Shown here piece by piece: positions 1-10,755 of a DNA stretch of 64,000 nt. Origin of the DNA: Sipunculus nudus (lineage: Eukaryota > Annelida > Sipuncula > Golfingiida > Sipunculidae); assembly GCA_026874595.1 (NCBI GenBank), contig CM049320.1:24251714-24315713 (forward strand), read 5' to 3'. The position numbers were made by a program, and so were the translations under genes. The notes below the pieces were generated by a model, which saw nothing but the letters and a program-made list of their open reading frames with translations, made no database searches and had not been told where the DNA came from. How positions within the stretch are numbered: position 1 is the stretch's first letter; each line of letters opens with the position of its first letter.

Positions 1-400
1 ACCCTTCAGAAAGACGCCTGAATACAAGTCATACAGCCATATTATGTTTTATATTATATTTTGTTGACGTGTGTTTATTGTTTCCTTATGATTGAGACCC
101 AATTTGATAAAACCGTTATAAATAACCATGTGACATTTTAGATTATATGTTGTTTTCGTGTGAAAATCTTTAAAAAGAAAATTAACGCTGATAAGATCGA
201 CACCTTCGTACTATAAACGCCATCGTATGCATGCACTTCTCTGGAAGACGCCTAAATACAAGTCATATAGTTCACATTTTTTTTAATTGTTTCCTGAAAG
301 TGAAACCCATATTTGATTATAACTATGTTATGTTTTAGATTTTATTTTGTTAATATTGTGTATCTCGTGCGAATTGGGGTCTGTTGATTTTTCTACCAAA
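1..400. repeat. imperfect direct repeat, about 235-bp period, two copies
   Basis: The block at 1-178 (AGACGCCTGAATACAAGTCA, then TTGTTTCCTTATGATTGAGA, then a TTTTAGATTATATGTTGTT stretch) recurs from about 234 to 385 in the same order with substitutions and a deletion. It lies upstream of the gypsy-type element and could be part of its 5' LTR or leader, cut by the window edge. No matching 3' copy was found downstream of the element, so the LTR assignment is unproven. Confidence 0.6.
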
Positions 401-665
401 TAAAGAAAATTTTAAATGATTGTCATGTGTAGTTTCAATAAAAATAACGTAAACTTAATTGTATTTTCCCATTGTAACTTATTTTATCGTTCTTTGAGTT
501 TGAGGATGTAAAAGTTTAAGAACTTGAAGTAATAATAGTATATGTACATAAAAAGAGTATTCGGCATTTGATTAAGGTTCCCATTCACCTATACCTTTTG
601 AAAAAGAATTTGTGTGATTTCTGGCTTCCTCTGTGTATATTGTTACCGTGCTGTAACGGTGACAG

Positions 666-683
666 TGGTGGAGATCCGAACTG
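666..683 (+). promoter_or_regulatory. candidate primer-binding site of the gypsy element
   Basis: TGGTGGAGATCCGAAC starts just after ...CGGTGACAG and about 130 bases before gag. A PBS normally begins TGG, complementary to the tRNA CCA end, and follows the 5' LTR; CGGTGACA would then be the LTR end. I cannot name the tRNA with confidence, and no LTR copy is available to confirm the boundary. Confidence 0.35.
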
Positions 684-799
684 ATCCCAAAGTAAGTTAA
701 CCGTTATTTTACTGCCGTCCTGGCTCAAAAACAATTACTCGTCCGCTTACGACGCTGCGACGAACCGGTCCCAGTAAAAGCCAAACATCAATTAACCAA

Positions 800-1216
800 T
801 ATGCCAGATAAAATACGCTCCTATCGAAATTTTTGGGTGACCAGGGCGGAGATGCATCGCTGTGGCTAGAGCGGTTTGCTCTTTTGGCCCGAATTTCAAA
901 TGGGGTAAATGAGGACAGTAAACAAGATAAAAGGACCAGTTACATTCCCCTCTACTTACATCACGGCTCTACTGCGGAAACGTGGTTACCACACTGTCAC
1001 CAGAGACGCGAAACGACTTTACCCGTCTTTCCGAGGCATTTTTTGTCTAGGTTTCAAATCGCGGAAGGATCTCGATTGGCACGCTTGGCGGAATTCAACA
1101 GCCGCCAAAAACAACCTGGTGAGTCCGTCGATGCGTATATCGACAGCGTCCGTCGGCAAGGCGCGCAATTAAACAAGACCGAAAAAGACATCCACATTCC
1201 AAACAAATCCATTTAA
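800..1216 (+). pseudogene. gag relic of the gypsy element
   Basis: The frame from 833 reads GDQGGDASLWLERFALLA, and further on FQIAEGSRLARLAEFNSRQ followed by QPGESVDAYIDSVRR. This is the usual Ty3/gypsy Gag pattern: a tryptophan-containing start, AETWL, and the E-S-V-x-x-Y-I-D segment of the capsid C-terminal region. The part between residues about 25 and 65 is scrambled by frameshifts, and the start near 800 is out of frame with the rest. No CCHC zinc knuckle is seen before the stop at 1214-1216. Gag would form the particle core; this copy cannot. Confidence 0.7.
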
Positions 1217-1236
1217 AATAAGGTTATCCGATCGCT

Positions 1237-2693
1237 TTGTTTTACCCGTGTAACTCTCAAGAAATAACCGAGTTCGATACTCAGTCCGAGGCATCAATAG
1301 CGCAGATTGATAGTGCCCCGCTTAAGTCGGATCAGGAATATATCGAAATTGCTAAGGAATTAGGCTTTTCGTCAGATGATTCCCATTTGACTGAAACTGA
1401 AAAGAACGATTTCCTGGCGTTTCTAGGCACCGCGACGTATTCGCCACCAGCTTGCAAGAAATTGGTTGTACGTCGATCGTTCAACACGAAATTGATACCG
1501 GTGACGCGACGCCAATTCGGCAGGCTCCCTATCGTGTAAATCCAACGAAGAAAGCAGAAATTGATAAACAGGTCAAAGAAATGTTAGATGCTGGAATAAT
1601 GGAACCTTGTCAAGGGCTTTGGGCCGCTCCCGTGGTTCTTGTGAAAAAACAGGATATGTCCTATAGATTTGCTGTCGATTACAGGAAACTAAATAATGTA
1701 ACCCGTCCTATCAGTCATCCCTTGCCCAAAATAGAGGATGTTTTCGATTCCATCGGTCAAGCGAACGTCCAGTACTTTTCGGTCCTGGACATGGCTTCCG
1801 GATTTTGGCAGATTCCATTAAATCCCAAAACTGCTCACAAAACGGCTTTTGTAACACACAATGGCGTCTGAAATTTTACCAAATTACCGTTCGGCTTACG
1901 TAACAGTCCCGCTATCTTCAGTTCTCTGATGAACCAAGTCCTTCGCGGAGTCAATTTCAAGTACGCTATCACATACGTTGATGATATTTGGTATACAGCT
2001 CTTCGTTTAGCGAGCATCTGCAGCACCTGGACGAAATTTTTTCCCGCCTACAGCGTGCTGGTCTCAAACTCAAGCCTAAAAAAGTGCAAGTTTATGACGC
2101 CGCAGGTAAAATACCTAGGACATTACATCTCAAAGAATGGTGTTGAAATGGACCACTCCAAAACAGAGGCTGTGTCGGCTTTTCCAACGCCCGACAACGT
2201 TAAACAGCTTCGGGCATTCTTGGGTCTGTGCAATTACTATAGGAAATTCGTCAAAAATTTCTCTCAATTGGCCCACCCTTTGACATCTCTCTTAAAAAAG
2301 AATGTCCCATACAAATGGACCACGGAAACTCAAACCGCCTTTGATTGTCTTAAGAAGGCCCTTACATCAGCACCCATTGTGTTAGCGTATCCCGATTTTG
2401 ACCGTCCCTTTATTCTGTACACTGATTCATCAGACTATTCCATCGGATATGTTTTAGGACAGAAAGACGAGCACGGCAGAGAGCGTGTCATTGCGTACGG
2501 TGGTCGATCGCTTAAACCAACGGAAACCCGTTGGCCGATAACACATCGTGAGGCCCTAGGAATTGTTGAGGGCATCAAACACTTTGATGTCTATCTTTCT
2601 AATGACGAACACTTCTATATATACACTGACCATAAGGCTTGACAATTTCTTGACTCTGTCAAAATTTCATCAGGTCGCTTAGCTCGTTGGGCA
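1237..2693 (+). pseudogene. pol relic: reverse transcriptase and RNase H
   Basis: After a short pre-RT segment (about 1240-1450) a one-base shift leads into the RT frame at 1452. Visible motifs are YRVNPTKKAEIDKQV, AGIMEPCQGLWAAPVVLVKK, FAVDYRKLN, and VLDMASGFWQIPL. The frame then stops at 1869-1871 where family members have Trp. It resumes in phase with KLPFGL and YVDDI, the metal-binding catalytic motif. RNase H shows YTDSSD and THREALGIVEGIKHF, then stops at 2641-2643 inside the D-H-K-A motif. Bases from about 1991 to 2083 read correctly only in another frame, with the return at an A6 run (2078-2083), so two compensating indels flank that piece. No protease is seen upstream. Confidence 0.85.
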
Positions 2694-4178
2694 TTGTTGT
2701 TACAACAATACAAATACACAATTGTTCACAGAGATGGGGTAAATCTGGGAAATGCCAATGGATTATCGGGACGTGTGTACTGTATTGAGCCCGCCGCTCT
2801 ACCACGCGGTCAGTGTCTCCCGCTGCCCACTGAACAGGTAAACAAACTCCTGCCGGGTATTCATTGGACTGACCTCGATCAACCTGTCGAGGGCTCCGTC
2901 AGGGAGTATCACCTTACATATACACCCGCGACCACCAGTGTAAACACAGTTCAGTCGCTGGGGTTAGCCAAGGCGGCTTATCACACCATGAGCCCATTAC
3001 ACCTAGTTAATGAACTGGTACCAAGCATGAGCAAAACACTTGACCAATATCAATTAGATGATGAGGAATTCGGGCCCATCCTGCGGTATTTACGTAACTC
3101 TACTGATCTGCCGGCTGATCAAAAACGCGCTAGACGTGTAATTTTAGAAAGCCCAGATTATTTCCTCGATAACAACGTTCTTTGCCTTAAGTTCACACCA
3201 TTAGCAGGTGGGGGACATAGAGGGATCGAAATCACGCATTTGGCGATTCGTTCCAAATATTTCTGGCACTCTCAATACTCCGACATTGTCGCGTACGTAA
3301 AATCGTGTCTACCATTTCAAACGGCCAAACGTCATTTTCATGCCCGACAAGCCCCGCTTAATCCGCTTCCGGTAACAGACTTCTTGTCTCGGGTACACAT
3401 AGACATATTAGGTATGTTAACACCGTCCAAGGCAGGCTACAAATATATTTTACTGCTAGTCGACTCTTTCAGTAAATGGCCAGAAGCTTATCCATTAAAA
3501 ATAATGGAGGCCACCGAAGTTGCAGAAAATATCTTTCAACATTTTATAACACGTTTCGGACCGCCAAAAGTACTTCTGAGTGACAGAGGTACGAATTTTT
3601 TGTCCAAGGTGATCAAACATCGATGCAGTTTGTTCCAAATTACAAAGGTAGCCACATCAAGCTATCACCCGCAAACGAATAGTTTGGTTGAGAAAATGAA
3701 TAGTACTGTTTTACAGACACTCCGGACGTATATCAACCCAGATCACAGTAACTGGCCTGATATTCTTCAGTGTGTCATGATGGCGTGTCGCATGACGCCG
3801 GCCGCACAGTCAACTCAATTTTCACCATATGAAATTGTGTTTGGCCGACCTCCACTCTTACCTATCGATCACCAATTACTTCAACCAATACCATCGGGTT
3901 TAGGCAGTGAGCCGTCTGCTTATTTATCCCAGCTAAAGGACAGAATAAAGCTCACAACGACCATTGCGGCAGAAAATTTGGAACAGGCTAAAGCTAAATA
4001 CAAAACACAGCATGACAAACAAGCGGCACCTCCAACATTCAAAGTCGGTGATAGGGTATGGCTTAAGGTCGAGCGAAAGGTTAAAGGTCTCTCTCCAAAA
4101 ATGGGCCCAAAATGGGAGGGACCCTTTTACATCGCGACAATAATATGCAAACTTCACTTACAAACTCTTACACTGTAA
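2694..4178 (+). pseudogene. pol relic: integrase of the gypsy element
   Basis: This 494-aa open stretch continues in the RT/RNase H frame. It starts with the RNase H tail (YKYTIVHRDGVNLGNANGLS). The integrase zinc domain follows (HRGIEITH ... SCLPFQ); the fourth ligand, normally the second Cys of CxxC, is Phe here. The DDE core keeps its acids: VHIDILG, LLSDRGTNF and SLVEKMNS. The C-terminal GPF-type module reads GDRVWLKVERKV ... KWEGPFYI. A frameshift near 4150-4180 separates it from the chromodomain segment. Integrase would insert the cDNA; with the lost zinc ligand and broken frame this copy should be inactive. Confidence 0.88.
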
Positions 4179-4179
4179 G

Positions 4180-4623
4180 TTTAATAAAGCCCTTCCATCC
4201 CTCATTCACGCAAACCGCTTGAAGTTATTTTTCGATCGCAAAGACTTGCCCAATCATAGGTCCGGTCCTGGCTCTGATAGCCCGACCAACTCCCGTGACG
4301 AAGTCCCTGCCTCGGATACGAACGACGCATATGCTCCCCAGACTAATACCGATTGTTCGATTGATAAGTCTAACAACCCTCAGGGAGTACAAAATGAAAC
4401 AGCTAGTAGTAAATATTATTCGGTCGACAGCCTATTAAAGTGCAGAACACGGCAAGGCAAGAAGGAATATTTGGTCAAATTGTTAGCCAAAGCTCCCTCG
4501 TCCTGGGAGCCCGTGGAAAATATATCACCCGCACTTGTCCGTGAGTTTCATATCAGGCGTACACAAGATGGCCGGAAGCGTAAAAGAAAGCGTTCTTCGT
4601 CCACGCGTATCGTTACAGCATGA
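4180..4623 (+). pseudogene. integrase C-terminus with chromodomain
   Basis: In the frame of 4219, the conserved HANRLK segment (about 4207-4224) ends the integrase GPF module. A linker rich in Ser, Asp and Pro follows. About residues 70-120 then read YSVDSLLKCRTRQGKKEYLV, SSWEPVENI and LVREFHI. This matches a chromodomain, the histone-tail reader that chromoviruses carry at the integrase C-terminus to steer insertion; the usual WKGY core is altered to a LLAK-like sequence. A basic tail (RKRKRKR) ends the protein at 4621-4623. It is out of frame with the integrase ORF upstream. Confidence 0.72.
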
Positions 4624-4971
4624 GAAACAGTAAGTTGCCGTTCGGCCGAATAAATAAATGTAACGGTAGCCACCTAGTCCTTTAGGATGAAACACGGGTG
4701 TATCATAACTTGGGTGTGGCGACCAGCCTATCCTAGATATGGCTGGTCCACCAATGCCATGGAGCACTCGATATTTAGCGATTATGACCGGAAGAGCTCT
4801 CGCCTGATAAGCCTAATAAGACGTTCTCTCTCACTCTGCTTGCCGCGGTGGCGCACAAGTAATGTCATTCATTCACCATATCATTCTTTTATTTAACTTT
4901 CATGGGAGGGTAGGGCGGGATCGATCATATCGTCGCATATACCCAAACTAACAATTCGCTTTTGCCTTACA
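4624..4971 (+). other. spacer between integrase and env-like ORF, with a G-rich block
   Basis: There is no convincing coding sequence in this roughly 350-base spacer. It contains a 16-base G-rich block at 4904-4919 (four GGG runs with loops A, TA and C). That block fits a compact G-quadruplex and is also purine-rich enough to resemble a displaced polypurine tract. It ends 52 bases before the ATG of the env-like ORF. Confidence 0.55.
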
Positions 4972-5600
4972 ATGGCCAAGCAGCCGTTGGGGTGGAACGT
5001 CACATGGCTCGCGTTTCTGCTCACATGTGCAGGACTAGGAAGTGCCAACACACACCGGTCCCGTAGAACAACGTATCAATTACGGTGTATTATATCAACA
5101 ACCGGAATGCTTACCACTAATGCGAAAAAAAAACTGGAAGCATACCTTTCAAATCAAACTACCAACTGCACTCTCTGTCGGTGCAACGCCCTTGTTCAAA
5201 TGTATCCCTAAAGATAAGACCGCACATGATTGCACAAATATTAAATTAGTTCTGCAGGCTGTCAGTGACATACAAAGTGATACGGCATCCATTCTGCGTA
5301 ATCTGACCTAACAGATAACAAAGTTCGTTCCTCATTCTACTCAACCGCAGCGGAAACAGCGTTCAATTTTACCTGTTATCGGTGACTAGTCCCAAACTCT
5401 TTTTGGCACTGCCACTGTAAAGGATGTGCAAATTCTGCAACGGCACATCCGCGTGCTAACCAATAAAACTGTCAAAATATCCCATTAACATATAATATGT
5501 ATGAAAGTCAGGCATGTGAAATACAAATGGTAGAGCTCAATGTAACAGCATCTACTGACCAGCTGTACCGAGTCAATGAACTGGGGAATGTGCATAGTCA
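4972..5600 (+). pseudogene. env-like third ORF relic of the gypsy element
   Basis: The ORF starts at ATG 4972 with a signal-peptide-like stretch: basic start, hydrophobic LAFLLTCAGLG, then small residues. A frameshift near 5050-5090 moves the homology to the frame of 5042, which carries Cys residues and possible N-glycosylation sites. In-frame stops occur at 5309-5311 and 5387-5389. Between them is a dibasic RKQR site, as at the furin cleavage point of fusion-type envelope proteins, followed by LFGTAT and a heptad-like stretch to 5488. Homology fades by about 5600 and no transmembrane anchor was found. Env-like ORFs occur in errantivirus-type gypsy elements; this one is clearly dead. Confidence 0.6.
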
Positions 5601-6266
5601 CCAGTAGTAGTATATAAAATAGTTTTTATACCCTAGATCAATGTAAATTTTCTGGTGTTACTAGGTATTATATATATTGTATTCGCCCCAATGGGGGTAT
5701 GTCGATCCGCGTTCTGTTGCAATTAGTTATAATTACAGCGGGTTATATTAACTTACATATGATTAGTTACCAGCACTTGCAGATCGCTGTGCTTATATTA
5801 CATGTGTAAAATATATCCATGTTCATTTTTGTATTTTACCATTTTGTGTTGCTTTAATAGGTCTTATTTCTTTTTTTCATGTATTTATACCAGCGTACAC
5901 ACCGTGCACGATAGTATATTTTTACCTAATAGATCACCTGTACGGTACTGAGAACCAATGTGCGGAGAGATAATCGTCTGGAAGCTCTTATCTCTGTTTA
6001 GATACCGTTTTTTTATTATTTAATATATAATTGTTGTATGTGTTTGGGCAGTGACAAGTCATCCAATTTGTATCTGAACGTGCTAGGAACGATTAGTCAT
6101 GGAAGATCATACTGGTTGTCTAATATGTTGTACATATATTCTTCTTGAATTGCATATATGTTATATAAGTCGATACATTACTTCACAATTACATGGCTCC
6201 ATATTGTCTTAATTCGGTATTTCATTTGTATTATGCATATTAACTAAATTGTTACTTCTTCGTACT
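5601..6266. other. AT-rich spacer, no gene seen
   Basis: No coding pattern was seen. This could include the missing 3' LTR of the gypsy element, but nothing matches the region upstream of its gag. Confidence 0.5.
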
Positions 6267-6317
6267 ATTTCCCACATTAGTATATAACAACTCAGGTTAT
6301 ATACTAATGTGGGAAAT
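6267..6317. repeat. perfect 22-bp inverted repeat with 7-base loop
   Basis: The arms 6267-6288 (ATTTCCCACATTAGTATATA...) and 6296-6317 are exact reverse complements around the loop AACTCAG. All 22 pairs match, in contrast to the eroded sequence around it. It could be a MITE-like or cruciform-forming sequence, a transcribed hairpin, or a recent palindromic insertion. Confidence 0.9.
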
Positions 6318-6399
6318 CGTTTATTATGGCAATCTTTGATTTACGGGTAACATACAGGGTCTTTTATTATTTATATATCAGTATTTTGCTTTACGATTT

Positions 6400-6580
6400 A
6401 CGGTCGACAATAGGGCCTGTTATTCACGAAAGTTTTATTTTCGCGATAGTATGTCAGTTTCGAGGGTATCGCGAATTTAAAACCCACGCGAACAGAAAGA
6501 CAACCACAGTATACCTTAATAAGGTCTGTATGTTAGAATGTTTATATACATATAAAAGCGCCCAATCGGGGACGGCTTAA
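6400..6580. repeat. fragment with repeated TTCGCG/CGCGAA motifs
   Basis: Short motifs such as TTTTCGCGATAG, GGTATCGCGAATTT and CCACGCGAACAG occur within about 70 bases. This is a compositional outlier in AT-rich surroundings and probably a fragment of a dispersed element. A 84-codon open frame crosses it, but it shows no protein-like pattern. Confidence 0.35.
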
Positions 6581-6609
6581 TGTTTTACCTGGTGGCAATT
6601 TTAAAATGC

Positions 6610-7093
6610 TTATATTTCCTTGAGGAAGATTTAGTATATGTGGCCTCACATAAAAGTGCGTCACAATTTAAAACCCCGATATAAGCCTACACTGTACAAC
6701 ACAGGGCGTCCGTGCAGTGTGTAAATACCCAGACACAGCTGAATCGTGTGCACCTGAGCTCTAGTTGACTCACGGAGTTTTGATATTGCTCACTAGCAAA
6801 CAACATGACATAGGAATCCTAAATCTGGAAAGCGCATGTCAGATAAAATGAAAACAAAATGTCCGCTCACACGAAAGGGGTTAAACAACCTCTGTCGTTT
6901 TAATTTACAATCATGCATATTGTTCCAAACGTCTAAATATGAGTACATAAAATAAATATAAATGCCCAAACCATTATCTGCTACCCATTCTTTTAAAAAT
7001 AGTGTTTTAGTATTAAGACCCCTTTATTATTAATCTGTGTAGATAAACAAATCACATTCGACATTCTTTGACTAAATAATAAGCTTATTACCT
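6610..7093. repeat. dispersed repeat A, copy 1
   Basis: About 480 bases are colinear with 49,771-50,278. Shared blocks include GAGGAAGATTTAGT (CAAGGAAG in copy 2), CGATATAAGCCTACACTGTA, AACAACATGACATAGGAATC and CAACCTCTGTCGTTTTAATT. Both copies are in the same orientation. Divergence is moderate with several indels. No coding potential was seen. Confidence 0.85.
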
Positions 7094-8534
7094 TCGCCAA
7101 TGGGATGGGGATTATACTTTTGGCGACGTTGGTTTGTTTTTCTGTTTGTTTGTCTTTTAGCAAAATCACTTAAGAGGTTAGCAATGGATTTGATGAAATT
7201 TTCAGGATAGCTCGATAATATGGTACAAGGTTTAAATAATTAATGTTAGTGGTGATCCGGATCACCCTCTGGATCCAGGAATATTTTGAAAGAAAAATGC
7301 TACATTTCTGACAATGCCAAATCGGGGTAATGACCTGTGTTCTCTGAGTGCTTTTCTTGTCATTAAACTTTATACCTTTATTCATTGCGGCCCTTGACTT
7401 TTGTAACCGTCACTTCTACCTTGGACGACCAGTTTGCTATTAGTTAGGTGTAAGGCAAAAAAAAAAAAAATAATAATAAATAAATAAATAAAAGGTATAG
7501 TTCTCAGGCACCGGCCGCGTTAATTTTAAACCCCCGCATCAAAATTTTTAATTTTTATTTTCAATGGAAACTTACAAATTTTGAGCTCCAGCCCCTCGGA
7601 CATTTTTTTCAAGATGATAAAATAATACAATTCCTTTGTTATGTAGTACTTTTACTTGTTTAGCAAAATAAATATGTTATTTTTATGCTTTTCCTTTATC
7701 ACTTGACATTTTTATCGAAACATACAAAAAAATTAAAAATAAAAAGCCGCCAGTCCGCATTGATTTCTGAAAAAAAGTGCTTGAGAACCAAACCTTATTT
7801 TTTTCGCCTAATTTAGCAGGAATATTATTTATTTTGCTGGTTAATTTAACGCTGTTAATTGTACGAAAAATACTTTTTGATAATACGATATTTGTGATTC
7901 TAGCCGTATGATCAGAATAATATAACACAAGTAAATATAGATTTGGCAAAATCCCTACTTCTAAAAGCAACGAAAATGTTGTATTAAATTCAATATAGAC
8001 CATATAAAGAATACAAATGTTTTTACACCTGGTAGAGTGTTCTTGTAAAAGGTATACATGATTTTGAAGTTTAAATAGATTTAAATAGGACTGGATTTTG
8101 TAACTTAAAAAAACTAAAAGTTTCAAGCATTTAGTAGCTAGTAAGCCACTTTTTGGTGGAGTAATATGAAACTTTATCACAATATCTCGAAAGTGAGTTT
8201 TTTTTGTTTCCTCTACTACGTGTCTTCTTTTTGAAATAAAATTTAAAATCATTATTGAAACAAAATTTAAATTTTCAGTTTTAAGGTAGATACAGAAATT
8301 ATAAACACTTTTCAGATATTGTCATGTAATTAAATATTAGCCTGCCAAAGTGACTTACTGTCACTGGGTGTATATAACAGAGAACTGTTTAAGATTATGA
8401 AAATATCATATGAAAGTGAATGAAAATGTCTAAATGTGTATACCATCAGAAAGATCACTGTACCAGATTTAAAATGATGTACACTTTATCGTTCTACTTT
8501 GAATTTAAAACAACTTTTGGATTGCTTTTAGATA
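7094..8534. other. spacer between repeats A and B; no gene seen
   Basis: It holds an A14 run followed by AAT/AAAT units at 7459-7493, which resembles a retroposon tail. A 189-codon minus frame at 7683-8252 is AT-driven and has no recognisable domain. Confidence 0.5.
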
Positions 8535-9555
8535 GCGGAGTTTTCAAATTTCTGCTAACTTAAATATTCTAGATAAAAGTGGACCCTGACTTCTCACCTC
8601 CGAAGTTCAATGCCATGCACGCAAGCCTTGCGTTAGGTAATGTATCAATATCGCAATTGTAATATTCTTATTATTATTTGCAAGCAAAGGTTTCCTATGT
8701 GATAAAATCAGTTGACCTGGGAAAACATTTGTTCACCACATTTGTTTTGTATGGCCTGATAATTGGCAGTCTGCCAGGTTATATCATACGACCACGGTAT
8801 AAACTGTTCATGGACCAAATAGAAACCGAGGACACCAACGCCTGCAGTGTGTACAGTGTGTTCGTGATAAGGCATAGTTCGTGAATAAAAAGCTTACATG
8901 AGCTAAGCTAAGTACGTGTTGACCTCAGTCGAGGTCGCAATAAATCTTGTAGCAGTCTCGTGCAAATTCTTAGGAACTGCCACGAGCCGACAGATACTGA
9001 ATGTTGATCGATGCAAGATAATGGCGCCATTTTGCGTACTTCTGTCATTCGCAGTACACTTCTTGATACCAGATGGCTTCCATGAACAGTTAAAAGTAGA
9101 GTATTTGCTTCTAAAATACATCACACAGTAAATACATAATTGGAAGGTTGTGTAATCTTGCTAAATATGACAATTATTAATTTAGGAGAGGAAAGGAAAT
9201 TGAAAAAGGATTCGTGTGTATTTTACTCCCGATTGCGGTGCAAAATGTAAAACTTGAAGGTTTTAAATCATGTTTTATGAAAAAAAATCTTGAACATGAC
9301 CGTGATACCTTTATTCCTGACTGGTGCTTTTGTATATTTACTAACCTTGAACGCTTTCTCAGAAGTCATGTGTAGTTTTTAATCATCGGCTCATGCAGTA
9401 ATTAACCATACGTAATTAACATCATGAAAAATCATTGACGGGTCGGATTTTTAGATAGAGGGGCGCTGCACCCAAGTCTTGTTTCTGTGTGTGTGTGGGG
9501 GGGGGTACTGCGAATTTCAGACAAATTTCTAACAAATAAATAAATAAATAAATAA
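8535..9555. repeat. dispersed repeat B, copy 1
   Basis: About 1 kb is colinear with 52,878-53,870. Anchors are AAGTGGACCCTGACTT, AATATCGCAATTGT, CTTGAACATGACCGTGATAC and GGGTACTGCGAATTTCAGAC followed by an AAAT tail. A shorter third copy lies at 47,300-47,665. Small open frames inside (for example 8916-9131) are not conserved between copies, so it is treated as non-coding. Confidence 0.85.
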
Positions 9556-9601
9556 TATATATAAAAATGTATATATTGATATAAAATACACGTTTCTAAC
9601 A

Positions 9602-9608
<7 letters not shown>

Positions 9609-9651
<43 letters not shown>

Positions 9652-9659
9652 ACAGCTGA
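9609..9659. repeat. (TA)n microsatellite
   Basis: An uninterrupted TA tract of about 51 bases. Nearby AAAT units at 9535-9555 and 9600-9608 belong to the tail of repeat B. Confidence 0.97.
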
Positions 9660-10750
9660 TGCTTCCTGGTGCATTTTAGTGTCCATTGTAGGACTTTGCA
9701 GGAGTCAAAGATGTTTAAGCACAAATCTTACACACCCAGACCTATAGACACATCTACACATGTGTGAAAATTAAATTTTAGAATATTTGTTTTTGTCTAT
9801 TGGTACTACGCCAGTATTGATAGTTTAATTGCCAACAGTTATTAGCTGGTCATATTTCCATTTATAGAATAGACACCAAGGGCAGCCATCTTGGAGCCTC
9901 CTGTAAATTGCAGTTGTACATTAAATTCACGTGTGACTTTTTCCTGGTCTTAAGTGTGATTTCCCACTGAACTGGCGCCAATTTAAATAAAGGATTTCCG
10001 AGTAACATATATAATGTGCAAGGTGGATTCTTTTATAGATCTCCATGCTTCAATCATTCGGCAAGATGTTGTTAAACCTCATCCTTCAAAAGGGGGTTAC
10101 TTCCTGCAAATATTCTATATTGTTAATAATAATAAACAACTAGATCTAGATTCCCCTGTTCCCAATGGTCGACAGTCCATATGGTGAAAAAAGAGTGCTT
10201 TCTATCAGTGTATATGGGAGCAAGGAGAGAGGGGAGGAAAATAATATTGGATATAATAGACACAGGAATCTTATTTTGATAACATCATTATGTTTTTAGC
10301 ATTCTCATGACATGGGACAAGCTTTTGCATGGAATGTCATGGGAGAAGAGACAGTCCCTATAGCAAAATAAGATATTCTGTATACATTGCTTGTTGCTCG
10401 CAGTAGACGGCTCTGTATATGTTTAGAGCGGACATTTGAACAGGACATTAAATTTAAATCATATAAACATATTGTCATTTCACATTTCGATTATCTCAAA
10501 CAGACAAACAGGCGAAAATTGAACTCATAATCTTGTAAAATGGACGAGGTGTAGTCATTACGCTTTATGGCAAGAGCCTTGTAACCTGTTCTGTGTGCTA
10601 TCAGGTATTCAGGATGATGTCAATATTGCAAGCTTTAGATAGCTATATTTAGCTATGTTTATTACTTACTGGAAATAATTAAGGCCAGAAAAATTCATAA
10701 ATGAATAAAATCACACAATGCTTTCCGACCATGTTTTATTGAAGACTCGC
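9660..10750. other. intergenic, no gene seen
   Basis: AT-rich single-copy-like sequence with no coding pattern; it ends at the target-site duplication of the LTR element. Confidence 0.5.
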
Positions 10751-10755
10751 ATTAG
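10751..10755. repeat. target-site duplication, left copy (ATTAG)
   Basis: ATTAG directly abuts the LTR start TGTCACGAAAATTC. The same five bases follow the other LTR at 17,244-17,248. Five bases is the usual duplication for Ty3/gypsy integrases. Confidence 0.95.

Larger units (their letters stand above)
640..5600 (+). mobile_element. decayed Ty3/gypsy LTR retrotransposon with chromodomain and env-like ORF
   Basis: The domains follow in the order gag, reverse transcriptase, RNase H, integrase, chromodomain, env-like, which is the canonical Ty3/gypsy order. Reading frames are broken by several indels and by nonsense codons at 1869-1871 and 2641-2643. The end of gag and the protease are missing, because the gag-like frame ends at 1216 and the pre-RT segment begins almost at once. 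I could not find a pair of LTRs: the 5' side reaches the window edge and nothing downstream of 5600 matches it. The element cannot encode its own proteins as read. Confidence 0.85.

Noticed and set aside
7683..8252. 189-codon open frame on the minus strand
   Set aside because: Low-complexity, AT-driven composition, no domain, no splice context, and it sits between dispersed repeats.
8916..9131. 71-codon plus frame with a hydrophobic look
   Set aside because: It lies inside repeat B and the frame is not kept in the copies at 53 and 47 kb.
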